A DNA stretch of 64,000 nt from Cryptomeria japonica (Eukaryota; Streptophyta; Pinopsida; Cupressales; Cupressaceae): NCBI RefSeq assembly GCF_030272615.1, contig NC_081414.1, forward strand, positions 4,775,501 through 4,839,500, given 5' to 3'. Below, in pieces: positions 1 to 10,430 of the stretch; position 1 is the stretch's first letter, and each line of letters starts with the position of its first letter. The notes beneath the pieces were generated by a model. That model worked only from the letters and a program-made list of their open reading frames with translations, ran no database searches and was not told where the DNA came from. The translations under genes were made by a program, and so were the position numbers.

Positions 1-810
1 TTGGGGGTGATTTTGTTGATATTGTTGGACGCCATTGGTAATAGAGGGCTGCAACCACACTCAGACCTGACTTTGACGCCATAGTTGGAGGTTATTTTGA
101 CACTATTGTTTGCTGGAACTTTCATTTCCAGACTTGATTTTTTCATCCCCAGGCTCCCAGCCATCATTCCACTTAGGCGATTTTGTTTTGGCATCAAATT
201 TGGGGTATTTAGAGGGCATTTTTTGTGGCAACACCATTGCTGTTACAGTCTGAAGCATCACTTCCAGCAGTGTCTTCAAACTTATTTATTATTATCAACC
301 ACATAGTCTTGCCTAGACTTAGCGATTTTTGACCTTGGAGAGGTAAAATGATTCATATGCAAACATTTCACATGGCTGTGTCTACTCCAGATGGCTGATT
401 CATGTTAGTTCTAGGTTGTCTTCAGACTTTTTGAAGGCAATTGTTGACCTTGGAAGGTGTATTCAGACATTGAAAATTGAAAATCAGAACCTTGCACACC
501 TTTTTCCAAGTATAATCAGACTTGTGGTATACTTCCAAACCTCATTTGTGATATTTTTTCTGAGTATACAAGCTTGTCTTCAGACTGTGTTTACATGATC
601 AGACCTTATAAAGTCTGAAAATTAAGGGTTTTTGTACCCTATTTTATCAAATTCTCATTCTATTTTCAGAATTTGTGATTATATTGTTAGAATCCCTGAT
701 TTTAGGTCTCTAAATTTGTCAAATCATTAAAATCAGAACTTATACAATTCTGGAAATAAATTATTTTAAGTATTTTTCCATGATATTGACTCGAGTTTCA
801 TACAGGTGCC
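1..810 (+). other. Non-coding leader upstream of family member A
   Basis: No protein family is recognisable here. The stretch is T-rich and repeats the short motif TCAGAC or a near match about ten times (for example near 60, 127, 421, 462, 517 and 600), mostly followed by CTT or CTG. A pyrimidine-rich tract ending TTTCATACAG stands just before the start codon at 811 and could be a 3' splice acceptor, so this may be leader or intron. The short open frames at 85-306 and 416-598 show no family features and are judged non-coding. Confidence 0.45.
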
Positions 811-3800
811 ATGTCTAAGGTCGGGTTCGTTGCGAGGAAGGAACAATTGAGGATAGTGCAAGAAAGTTTATATCCAGATTCATAGTTGTCATCCCAATGG
901 AAGAGAATTACGGATGCAAACATGGAATTCCTGGACATAGAGCAGATGTGGCAAAGGATGTTTGGAGCGAAGAATCAACTTGCTTCCACACTATCCGCCA
1001 ATATCATGAAGAGTGGCATATACCAAGTGGCTGGCTTCCCTCCATCCATACAATGCAATGAGCTAATTGTGGAGTGTGCAATTGTGGACTGTGCAAGGCA
1101 CTATGACTTGATGACCCGAATGATTAGATCACCTAAAGGGGCTACGCTTGCATACCTTGCCGAATACGCAATCGTGGAAGTGTTTGGAATTCCCAGGAGT
1201 GCGGATATGCAAGAGAAAACCAAGGATGAATATGAAGCTAAGTTCCTGAAGAAGGCGGAAGCATGCATGACAATTGTGAATAAAGAGTGGATATTTGAAC
1301 CTAGGCCTCACTATTCTAAGGTTCCCAATAGGCTCTTATGTACGGACTTCAAAGATGAATATAGTGACCTGATATTTTTGCTCAATCAAGTGATGGAGAT
1401 GCCTCAAGGTGCCTTATTCGAGAGATGGATGTTCTATTTATCAAGGATTGTATAAGAGGAATTGTGGTCAATTGGGCCAAGATTATAAGTGATAACCTCG
1501 ACTTCCAATTGATAAATGTGGAGAAAACCAGGTCATTTGGAATGACTTCCTACCTTGTATACTTACTTGCAAGATTTGTTACATACAAGGGATAGATATG
1601 CAAAGGTGAAGTTGGAAACGGACCAGGACAATACAGAGTTTACGAATGTTATCCGCAACTTTATATGCACAAGATTGAACATTATAGAAGGGTGAATGAT
1701 GCTTTCACCATGTATATCACAAGGCTACTGCAGGGCGGGATCCACAAACAATTGTCTAAGGCAGCAACAGAGCTTATTAAACAATACAGATCGTGGTACA
1801 TTCAGTTCCCCACCTTCACATAGCCACGGATTTAGGGATTCAGATCCAAACCATACAAACTTCCTAGGTATCCGACAGACAGAATGATCATACTTAGGGA
1901 GACAACTTCTGGAATTTGATTTCATCCAGAAGGAGAAGCACAAAACAGGAATAACTCTCCCTATTGCATTAGAAAAGGCTTTGGAGGTGTGCCACGCTGC
2001 AATTGCAGCAGGTTCGGTCATTGAGAAGCCTGAGTTCTCGCATTGGAACTTATAAGAGCAGGGATCAATTTGATCCGCATATGAATGTTGTAAAGATCGG
2101 AGGAGAAAAGTTCATACATAAGATTGTCATTGAGGATTACTAGGCTAATCTCACGGATGAGCACGCAGTAAGGAAGAGAATGTGGTCCCAAATGTCAATA
2201 GATTTCATAAGGAAATGTGAACCTTTTCCATTCCTGATCAGGTAGTTGATGATAGTGATCATACTCATCCACAGTATGAAAATGAAGTCAGCAAGCCCAT
2301 CTTATTGCCTAGTTGGAAACAGCCTGAGGTGGTGGACTTGAATGAACTTATGAAAGGAAGTTTTGATTTCTCCAAGGAATGGGTGGACAAATATGTGAAC
2401 AAATTGATAGAAATGGGTGTCGTATGAAAAAATGAGGCAAGTGGAGCCTTCCCTCGATGATGATGAAAGAACACCTACTCATATAAGGATACATGCAGAT
2501 GAGGAGAGTCGTGCTCCCAAAAGAAGGAAGGGTATGCCTGGAGAATCTAAAATGAAGAGCAAAGAGACAGTTAGTCAGGAATCAAAGAAGAAGAAGCACA
2601 AGCCTAGCACTCCTTTATCCACCACCAATTCCTCATCAATAAAGAAATAGGAATGCCAGAGAAGAACAAAGAGTTTAAAGAATGTTCCCATACAAAGATC
2701 TTGGCAGAAAATATTCAAGAATTACAGGCTACAACGCAGTCAACGACACAAAATGAGGAGGAAGAGCAACCAGGATCTTCCACAATCCATTTGAATGTCA
2801 GTTTGGGCAACAATGTTTATGATTTGACTAAGGATGAGGAGGAAGATGATATCATCTCAACATTGAGAGGACTTGATCGAAAGATGTGCCTTGATGATGG
2901 GATGGGTATTCCCACCATTCCCGGTTGGTTATTGCAAAGCATGGAGAAGAGCAAAATGATAGGAACGTAGCCTATTGAGAATATTGATGATGTCTTAGCA
3001 AGGACAGCAAAGAGAAAGAGCAGAAGAAGGCTAAGATATTTTCCAATGTGGCAAAAGATGAAACAAGTGTGCGAATTGCACAAGTGGCTATCCCAATGGG
3101 TGATGTGACCAAAGATGTGGCCACTCCCATGGATTATCAGATCAATTCGATTGCCCTTGGACAAACTACAAAGAAGCAGAAGTTCCAGGAACTTGATGAT
3201 ACGGTTCAGACAATCAGGGCACGATTGGATAGGGAGATTGAGAAGAAGAATATGTATAAGGAAGAGAATATGAGACTTAAGGAATATATTGCAGGGATGA
3301 GTTCCCATAGGCATGAAGATCCCACTTTTGTCTCTCCTATTGCAATTGATCATGGATTTCACTTTGATCATGAGGCAGCAAGGAATACACATACAGAATT
3401 TGTTAAATGGATTGAAGATGTTACAAAACAGGCGGATGATTTCCTAACTCAATTTGTCCAAGCATTTGACAAATCGTCAATGCTCATGTTCAGGATGCAA
3501 TATATGGAGGGAGTTTGGGATGATTTCCAGCCAGTATAGGAGAAGACAATTCCCCGCCTCACAATGTTGAAACGAATCCCAATGCCCACATTGATCCATA
3601 AGGGAGTTGTGTATGAGGGAGATATTTATGATTTTCAGGGATGGTATTGTTCATTGGCCATGCGGAAGTCTACCTTTGATCATGCCAGGAAAGATCATGC
3701 AGAGATGGAAGGATCGATCCATGAGATTCGATCCAAAATTCTTTCATCCATTGAAGAATTGTTAGGGGTAGATGTCAATACTTCCAATGGTCTACACTTA

Positions 3801-4105
3801 GAGGAATTAAGAGAAAAGATGAAGTTCATGTACTTCAGCCAGTTGGATTCTTTGAAGAAGAATCATATTGATGATTTAGTTTCATTGTTGATCCACATCC
3901 ACAGTTTGCAAAACCCTGTGATAGATTGGGAGAATGTTTTTGATACTGTTCGAATGCATTGGATGTGATTGATGCACAGTAGGAGGCTTTATCCAACGTT
4001 ACCATGGAGGAGCTAGATTCAGTCCTTGTCAGATTCTTAGAATATGCTGCTAGAGAGAGGGTTGCAGGCCGAAATCTTCTAAAAGATTCCCTATTTGATG
4101 ACTAG
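811..4105 (+). pseudogene. Family member A: PMD-like / coiled-coil protein, decayed
   Basis: Decayed reading frame of about 1,000 codons. The start at 811 (MSKVGFVARK) is followed by an in-frame TAG at 883-885, then an open stretch to 1455. Reading continues through several frame changes (about 1430-1560, 1600-2040, 2417-2650, 2653-2970, 3048-3539, 3564-3968) and ends at the TAG at 4103-4105. The N-terminal half has a pattern like the plant mobile domain: a GIYQVAG segment, LIVECAIVDCARHYD, a basic stretch, then AYLAEYAIVEVFGIP. Near 1830-1910 a GF-x4-P-x2-LP ... RQLLEF signature matches members B and C. A basic nuclear-localisation-like cluster (PKRRKG ... KKKKHK) lies near 2515-2605, and the C-terminal third is charged and helix-rich. 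Function unknown. PMD membership is by pattern only and needs a profile search. Confidence 0.55.
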
Positions 4106-5247
4106 GCGTCATTCCATTGGATCACCAGTTGGTGATTCCTTTTGATATGTAAACCCTAATTAGGGCAAATTTAGGGTTGTGTTGGCATGATCTTGGCCAT
4201 TCATTTCTTTTGAGACTCTATATAAACCCCATTGCCTCTCATTTGTAAGGGAGAGATTTTTGAGAATTGTCGTCTATATGCTGCAGATTTGAATACAATA
4301 ATTGAAGTTTGGTGATTTTGTTTAAGTGTTGTATGCATCTGTGGTTCTCATTGCCTCCAAGTTAGATTAGAGTTTTCTTTCAAGTATTGTTGATTGAATG
4401 AAAGAGTTATTGAATGCATTTGTGTGGAATCCATTTAATCCATACCACTAGCTTTCTTGCTGATTGTAGGATCGCCTTGTGTGGTCAACTAGAATTTTAT
4501 TGAACTTAACTTCAATTATTACACGTGCATTGGTATGCATTGCCTTGATGGTATTGATATTGATGGTTATAATTTTAACATATGTATTTACCTTAGATGA
4601 TTGCTCCAAGCATGTGTTGAATTGTTCATTGATGGTGAAACCTTGCCTAGTAGGATTCCATTGAATTGTTCATTGCCTCTTGCATTCTAGGTTAGAATAG
4701 AACTTCTAAACCCTATTCCTTTTGTCCTTTTTAAAAAACAATCTTTGTTAGATTAGAACAAGAGCTCAATTGTGAAATCCAAAGTTATTGGCATAACCTA
4801 TTCCAAATCCATGATAAGATTTATAGATCCGAACAATTGTGTAAGTCCTCAAGTGAAAACAGCAATTCATGTCCACCACTGAACTTATCCACGAGTCAAG
4901 ACCTGACATTTCATAACCTTGGAGTTGTCTCATTTGATCATGAAGCGTAGCATTTGAGAGACTTTGTTCAAGAGAGGATAAGGTACTTTGGTATTTTATT
5001 CTATGTTCGCATGTGCATAAAACACACATCAACACACTACACAACTAAAATAAATGATGAAAGGCAACCTTTCTTTTCTATGTTCTTGTAATTAAATGTG
5101 AATGAATGGAAACTAGAAGAAAAATAAGTACATCCAAGTAATGATTGAATAAACAAACTTTTCCTATTGTTTTTAAACCAAAATAACGAATGCTTTTCAA
5201 ATAACAAATTGTTCGCTATTTGACGCTGATTTTAGTGTTTGAATGAA
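4106..5247 (+). other. 3' flank of member A, LTR- or promoter-like
   Basis: No coding capacity. The segment starts right after the stop of member A and holds an imperfect hairpin at 4119-4139 (ATCACCA, loop GT, TGGTGAT), inverted telo-boxes and a TATA box near 4219, then a T-rich leader. This resembles the U3/R region of a plant LTR, but no matching 5' copy lies in the window. Copia-1 inserted into the right end of this stretch. The short minus-strand open frame at 4766-5044 has no recognisable features. Confidence 0.4.
4151..4226 (+). promoter_or_regulatory. Inverted telo-boxes plus TATA box
   Basis: AAACCCTAA at 4151-4159 is a plant telo-box. It overlaps a perfect 12-bp palindrome CCCTAATTAGGG at 4154-4165, and an inverted partner TTTAGGGTT follows at 4170-4178. 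TATATAAA sits at 4219-4226, about 40 bp downstream. This looks like a core promoter read to the right; initiation near 4250 is inferred. Confidence 0.45.
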
Positions 5248-5252
5248 GGAAT

Positions 5253-5456
5253 TATTACGATAATAGATAGTTTCTATTTATTGTTAATGGTTATCTACTA
5301 TAATAATCTATAAATACTTAGTTAGCTGTTAGCTGGAATAGAATGTTTCTATTCTTCACGATCGTTTCCGAAGGAAACATCATCTTTCTTCTTGTATATA
5401 AAGATCTATTGATCTCTGTTAATATCAAGAAAATATTTACCAATTACTTCGTAATA
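5253..5456 (+). repeat. Copia-1 5' LTR
   Basis: 204 bp, starting TATTACGA and ending TCGTAATA, a perfect 8-bp terminal inverted repeat that does not have the usual TG...CA ends. A TATA-like GTATATAAAG lies at about 5394-5403. The matching 3' copy is at 10222-10425. Confidence 0.9.
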
Positions 5457-5469
5457 TGGTATCAAAGCC
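5457..5469 (+). other. Copia-1 primer-binding site
   Basis: TGGTATCAAAGCC directly abuts the 5' LTR and is near-complementary to the 3' end of initiator tRNA-Met, where plant elements usually have TGGTATCAGAGC. This fixes the LTR end at 5456. Confidence 0.85.
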
Positions 5470-6137
5470 ATAGGGTAAAAATTCAAAAAAATTCATTTAG
5501 TGGGATTTTTTTGAAATTTTTTAGTCTATCCTAAGGGCTTTCGTGTTTTTCTGCCTGCATCGTGGGTCTGCTTTTGAGGATTTATTCCTCAACCTGCGTC
5601 AGATTTTTTGCAAGGTTTTGGTGGTCTATCTCAGCGGATTTTGACTGCAACAATTGAGATTTTTGTTTCGCGATTTTGAGCTATGTGTGCACGCGACGAC
5701 CATCTGTGCGTCTCTTTTTCGAGCCCGCGTATCTTTTTTTCGGCCCACGCGTGTCTTCTACCTGCCGCGGCAGCCCTGCACGTCTGTCTGGAGAGGGTTT
5801 TTGGCATTTTTGGGCACAATACAGATCCGCCATTTTTTTCTGCAACTTGCAACTTGGTCAAACACGCATTTTCTGACTTTCGGCTAGGATTTTGACCCTC
5901 CAGATTCAGTCGAAAAAAAAATTTGAGCACAGAATCGTGGTGGGTTTTTTGAGAGCTCAACTGAGCTATCGTCCATTTTTTCTAGGTGCCTCGATTTTTG
6001 AGCCAGCGAATACAAATTTCAACAGCATATTCTTTCTAGGTTTTTCAAGCTCTCCTCTGGGTGCCTCTTCATTCTGGGTCCTCCGACATTTTGCCTCGAA
6101 GTACATGCCTTCTCAGTTTTTCATAGAAATTTGTGCC
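5470..6137 (+). other. Copia-1 untranslated leader
   Basis: Leader of about 670 bp between the primer-binding site and the gag start. It is richer in GC and CpG than its surroundings (about 5660-5800 especially) and has open frames in several phases, but none resembles a protein family. An open frame runs from 5892 into gag in the same phase; I prefer the Met at 6138 because recognisable gag sequence starts there. Confidence 0.6.
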
Positions 6138-6990
6138 ATGGCATCTCTGACGAATATTCTACTCAAGGGAAATCAGAAGTTCAATGGTCAGAACTATAGC
6201 ACGTGGAAGCAGCGGATGCTAACCATCTTCGAATATCGCGACAGCGATCCGGTGGTTCTAGGTACTAATCAGCGTCTGACTACAGCTGGTCCTGATCAGG
6301 TTGCATATGACCAGCATAATCGGGAGGCAGTGATGCTTCTCAAATTATCCATAGTTGATGATCAGCTCCCTCAGATTCCATCTGGCAAAACAGCTGTCGA
6401 GATATGGGCGCATCTCAAAACCCTATATGAGACTTCTGATAAAACCAGGGCCTTCTTTCTCAAGAACACTCTATTTTCTATTGTCATGGATGAGCAGAAA
6501 TCGCTCCAGGATCACCTGAATAGGATTCAGGAAATCCATGATCAGTTGCTTGCCATTGGATGCAAGATGGAGGAAGAGGACATTGTGGTAATCACTCTTA
6601 AAGTTTACCCAAGTTCTATGCACATTTTATCGAAACTCTCAACATCACTTCTACTGGTGTTGATCTAAAGTTCACAGATCTCTGCACACATATGCTTCAG
6701 CAATCAGTGGACACAACAGTTCGATAGCAGTTCTAGCTCCACCTCCACAGAACAAGCCTTTGCTGCTAAATCTTTTCACAAGGATAAGGGCAAGTCTCAT
6801 TCTCAGCAGAAACCCTCTGCTCCTGCATCAGAAGGCTCCAAGAAAAAGAACATTCAATGCAACTACTGTCACAAGTATGGTCACATGAAGGTTGAATGTC
6901 GGAAGCGCTTAGCTGCCCAAGCTAAGCAATCTAGTTCGGAGCCCAAAGCGAACAGTGCAGAGCACACTGAGCAGACAGAATCTGCCTTTT
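6138..6990 (+). pseudogene. Copia-1 gag (decayed)
   Basis: Capsid-like gag of the UBN2 / retrotran_gag type. It starts MASLTNILLKGNQKFNGQNY; the pattern of G-x-NY-x2-W near the N terminus followed by LW..L...Y is typical of plant copia gag. A frameshift near 6625-6665 breaks the frame and a TAG follows near 6725. After that a CCHC zinc knuckle (C-x2-C-x4-H-x4-C; CNYCHKYGHMKVEC) is readable near 6858-6900. The family packages element RNA in cytoplasmic particles; this copy cannot make a full protein. Confidence 0.85.
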
Positions 6991-8275
6991 ACACCTTCAT
7001 GGCTAAAAGACCCACAGATCATGTCAAATCGTCTGCCTGGAATATTAATTCAGGTGCCTCTCGTCATTTCACCCACCATCGAGACTGGTTCACTGACTAC
7101 CAGCCTTATTCAGATTCTGTTATATTTGGTGGCGAGGAAGAATACATGGTTGTCAGCAAAGGCAACATTTAGATTCAGTCTGCTGGGAGGAATCTCATTT
7201 TCCTCGATGTCTTCCATGTTCCAAGGATGGAACTCAATCTACTCTCAGTCAATCAGATGCTGCGACACTCTCCACAGTTGGATGTCACCTTCAGTTCACA
7301 TCAGTGCACCATCACTGATCGGGAGACTCAGTCAGTTGTTGTCGTTGGTCTTGAGGATCATGGTCTTTTCAGACTTGCAGATTCTAGTGTTTCTCAAGAC
7401 CTAGATATGGCTGCTCGGCAGTCTTCTCTCAGTACACTTTGGCATCAGCGATATGGGCATTTAAATGTGCGCTATCTTGCTCAGCTTACTCGGGACGCAC
7501 TTGCCCTCGAATTGCCAGAGATTCAGAATCACCAGCTTGGAGTTTGTGATGCATGCCAGGCTGGGAAGCAACATCGCACAACCTTCAAAAGTGGCAATTC
7601 ATGGCGGCCTTCTCAAGTACTTCAACTTGTTCATGTTAATATCTACAGCCCTATGGCTACTCCTTTTGTTCTTTGGTCCAGGTATTTTCTGTTGTTTGTT
7701 GATGATTTCAGTAGAAAAATGTGGGTCTATTTTCTTGCAAAGAAATCAGAAGCGTTTACAGTATTTCAGAAGTTTAAATCTCTAGTTGAAAAAGAGTCTA
7801 GGAAATCTATTATTGCTCTTAGATCAGATAATGGGGGGGAATTTCGTTCTAATGAATTCTCTAGCTTTTGTGATATTCATGGCATTAAGCACCAGTTAAC
7901 CACACCCCAACAGAACAGTGTAGTTGAACGTCGGAACAAAACAATCAATGAGATGGCTAGATCCATGCTCAACCACAAACATGTTCCGAAGCAGTTAACA
8001 CTGCAGTCTACCTTTTGAACCGGTCACCCACTGTGGCGGTCAAAGGCAAGACTCTGGAAGAAGCCTGGTCAGGTCGCAAGCCCAAAATCAGTCATCTGAA
8101 GGTTTTCAGCTCCCTTGCTTATGTTTGGATCCCTGATGCTTCACGCACCAAGTTGGATGCCAAGAGCCACAAACTTATGCTTACTGGATATAGTCATCTT
8201 CACAAAGCCTATCGCTTGATCGACATTGAGACATCTCGTCTCCGGTATAGTCGTGATGTAGTTTTTGATGAGTAG
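6991..8275 (+). pseudogene. Copia-1 protease and integrase (decayed)
   Basis: Protease: the active-site triplet normally read DSG is NSG, with Asn at 7047-7049. A TAG at 7170-7172 interrupts the region between protease and integrase. Integrase: an H-x4-H (HQRYGH) and C-x2-C (CDAC) zinc domain is intact. In the catalytic core the first Asp is Asn (7638-7640), while the RSDNGGEF motif and the Glu of VVERR are present; QQNG has become QQNS at 7917-7919. A small deletion with frameshift at about 7985-7995 removes the usual FWAEA segment, after which the frame continues with NTAVYLLNRSP-type sequence to a TAG at 8273-8275. Loss of two catalytic acids means the protein would be inactive even without the stops. 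Confidence 0.88.
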
Positions 8276-10239
8276 AGAGGACCCTTCATGCCTGTCTCTC
8301 ATGTTTTTGATTCAGCAGACCAACCTATGAAGGCTCATGATTTGGGAGTTAGACTTCCCTTAGGTCCACTTGATGGGAGGGCTCCTGCAGCTCCAGTAGC
8401 TCTAGTTATCTTGGTGATTCCTGTTCATACACCTCCAACTTCTCCTGCAGGATCACCCAGATTTGTAGATGCTTCACCTGATTTTGATCTGGATTCTTCT
8501 GACAAGGAACCTGATCATATAGCATCTCCTGATGCTAATGTTGGTCCTTCTCCTCTCCAGCCTAAATGGTGGGCCAAGACACTTGCTGATCTTCGGGATG
8601 ATGAACTCATCGATGGGAGAACTGCTCAGAACAAGAGCAAACCTGCAGGGACAGTTAATTTTGCTCTCATGGCCAACATTCACAATGTGTTTGAACCTCA
8701 GACATACTCCAAGGCCAAAGTTATTCCAAAGTGGGAACAGGTTATGCAATCTGAACACCAAAGCCTGTTGAAGAATCACACCTGGGAACTTTTTGATCTT
8801 CCACCAGGGGAGAAACCCATTGGCTGCAAATGGGTCTACAAAATCAAATACAAGTCTGATGGTACTTTGGATAAGTACAAAGCTCGTTTAGTTGCAAAGG
8901 GCTTTTCTCAACGTCAGGGCATTGATAATGAGAAGACCTTTGCTCCTCCAGCAAAGATGAGCACTATCAAATTAGTCCTAGCCATGGCAGCATAGTTTGG
9001 CTGGAAGATCCATCAGATGGACATCAAGAGTGCTTTCCTGAATGGTGACCTACAAGAAGAGGTCTACATGACGCAGCCTCCAGGTTTCAAGGTTGCAGGT
9101 TCTCAGACTGGTGAAAGCTCTCTATGGTTTGAAGCAGGCCCCTAGGGCATGGTACATGAAAATTAATAAGTACCTCAGTGATCAAAGCTTCAAGAGGAGT
9201 TCTTCAGACTCAAACTTGTACATCAAAACTACTGACAGTGATATCATCCTTCTGGTCATTCATGTGGATGATTTGATCATCACCGACAGTTCGGCATCTT
9301 TGATTCGGGGAATCAGACAGAGTTTATGCCAGTCTTTTGACATGACTGACCTTGGGCTCATGCATTATTGCCTAGGTGTTGAGGTTTGGCAGCAGCCTTC
9401 TGGTATATTAATTTCTCAGTCTAAATATGCTAGGGCTCTGTTAGACAAGTTTCGTATGCAAGATTGCAAGACTGCATCTACACCTATGGAGAAAGGTCTG
9501 AAGTTATCAGGCCCAGTTTGATTCCCCACCCGTTGATGATACTACATATAGGCAACTAGTAGGTAGTCTCATCTACCTCTCTGCTACTAGACCTGATATC
9601 AGCTTTGCAGTCAGCTACATTTCACGCTTTATGACAGCTCCCAAGGCTCATCATTGGATAGCCGCAAAGCGTGTGCTTCGTTATGTGAAGGGCACTACTA
9701 ATTATGGAATTCTCTACTCTCGGAGTTCTAATCCTAGACTCCGTGCATTCACAAATTCAGATTGGGTCGGCTTTGTTGACGATAAAAAGTCAACTTTTGG
9801 ATATGTGTTTAGTTTGGGATCCGGTGCCGTCACATGGACCAGTAAGAAGCAGCAGATTGTTTCTCTCTCCTCTACAAAGGCCGAATACAAAGGGGCAGTT
9901 AAGGCAGGTTGTGAAGCTATCTGGCTTTGTCGGATGCTTGGGGATATGCAGATGCCACTAGTAGGACCGACCACCTTGTTTGTTGATAACGATGGCGTTC
10001 TCAAGTTAGCACGGAATCCAGTCTTCCATGAACGAACCAAGCATGTAGATGTTCATTGTCATTACATACGGCAGCTGGTTGAAGACAGGATCATAGACTT
10101 GCAGTATGTTCCTACAGCGGATCAGACTGCGGACATTTTCACCAAGCCACTTGGTCCAGATAAGTTTGTCAAATTCAGAGGACAGCTTGGTGTAGTGGAT
10201 AGATTAACCATTAAGGGAGGGCATTACGATAATAGATAG
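8276..10239 (+). pseudogene. Copia-1 reverse transcriptase and RNase H (decayed)
   Basis: The frame continues from the TAG at 8273-8275. The RT begins around 8700 (W-x4-QSEHQSL; GCKWVYKIK; LVAKGFSQ) and has a TAG at 8993-8995. [15 protein letters not shown] carries the first catalytic Asp. A frameshift near 9100 precedes [14 protein letters not shown]. The catalytic YVDD box reads HVDD at 9261-9272, both Asp kept. A 1-nt frameshift near 9517-9522 leads into the RNase H, with SDW (D), TKAEY (E) and VDND (D) acidic residues, ending in the TADIFTKPL motif. The stop at 10237-10239 lies just inside the 3' LTR. Confidence 0.9.
10211..10221 (+). other. Copia-1 polypurine tract
   Basis: TTAAGGGAGGG immediately precedes the 3' LTR and is the expected plus-strand priming site. 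It overlaps the last codons of the RNase H frame. Confidence 0.8.
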
Positions 10240-10425
10240 TTTCTATTTATTGTTAATGGTTATCTACTGTAATATTCTGTAAATACTTACTTAGCTGTGA
10301 GCTAGAATAGAATGTTTCTATTCTTCATGATCGTTTCGTAAGGAAATATCGTCTTTCTTCTTGTATAAAAAGATCTATTGATCTCTGTTAATATCAAGAA
10401 AATATTTACCAATTACTTTGTAATA
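10222..10425 (+). repeat. Copia-1 3' LTR
   Basis: 204 bp, same length as the 5' LTR. Its first base is C where the 5' LTR has T, and its end reads TTGTAATA against TCGTAATA, so the terminal inverted repeat is slightly eroded. GGAAT follows at once as the target duplication. Confidence 0.9.
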
Positions 10426-10430
10426 GGAAT

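Larger units (their letters stand above)
5248..10430 (+). mobile_element. Copia-1: complete Ty1/copia LTR retrotransposon
   Basis: Element of 5,173 bp (5253-10425) flanked by the 5-bp target duplication GGAAT at 5248-5252 and 10426-10430. Both LTRs are 204 bp and differ at about 14 positions by eye, so this is an old insertion. Order: 5' LTR, tRNA-iMet-type primer-binding site, a 680-bp leader, gag with zinc knuckle, protease, integrase, RT, RNase H, polypurine tract, 3' LTR. Integrase before RT defines Ty1/copia. The polyprotein is broken by at least three in-frame TAG codons and four frameshifts, and key acidic residues are lost, so it is not autonomous. It sits in the 3' flank of family member A. 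Confidence 0.93.

Noticed and set aside
5654-5960. Four overlapping open frames in the copia-1 leader
   Set aside because: All lie between the primer-binding site and gag, in a GC-richer leader with few stops; no homology pattern.
8474-8779. Minus-strand ORF opposite the copia-1 pol
   Set aside because: Antisense shadow of the RT linker region; no independent features.
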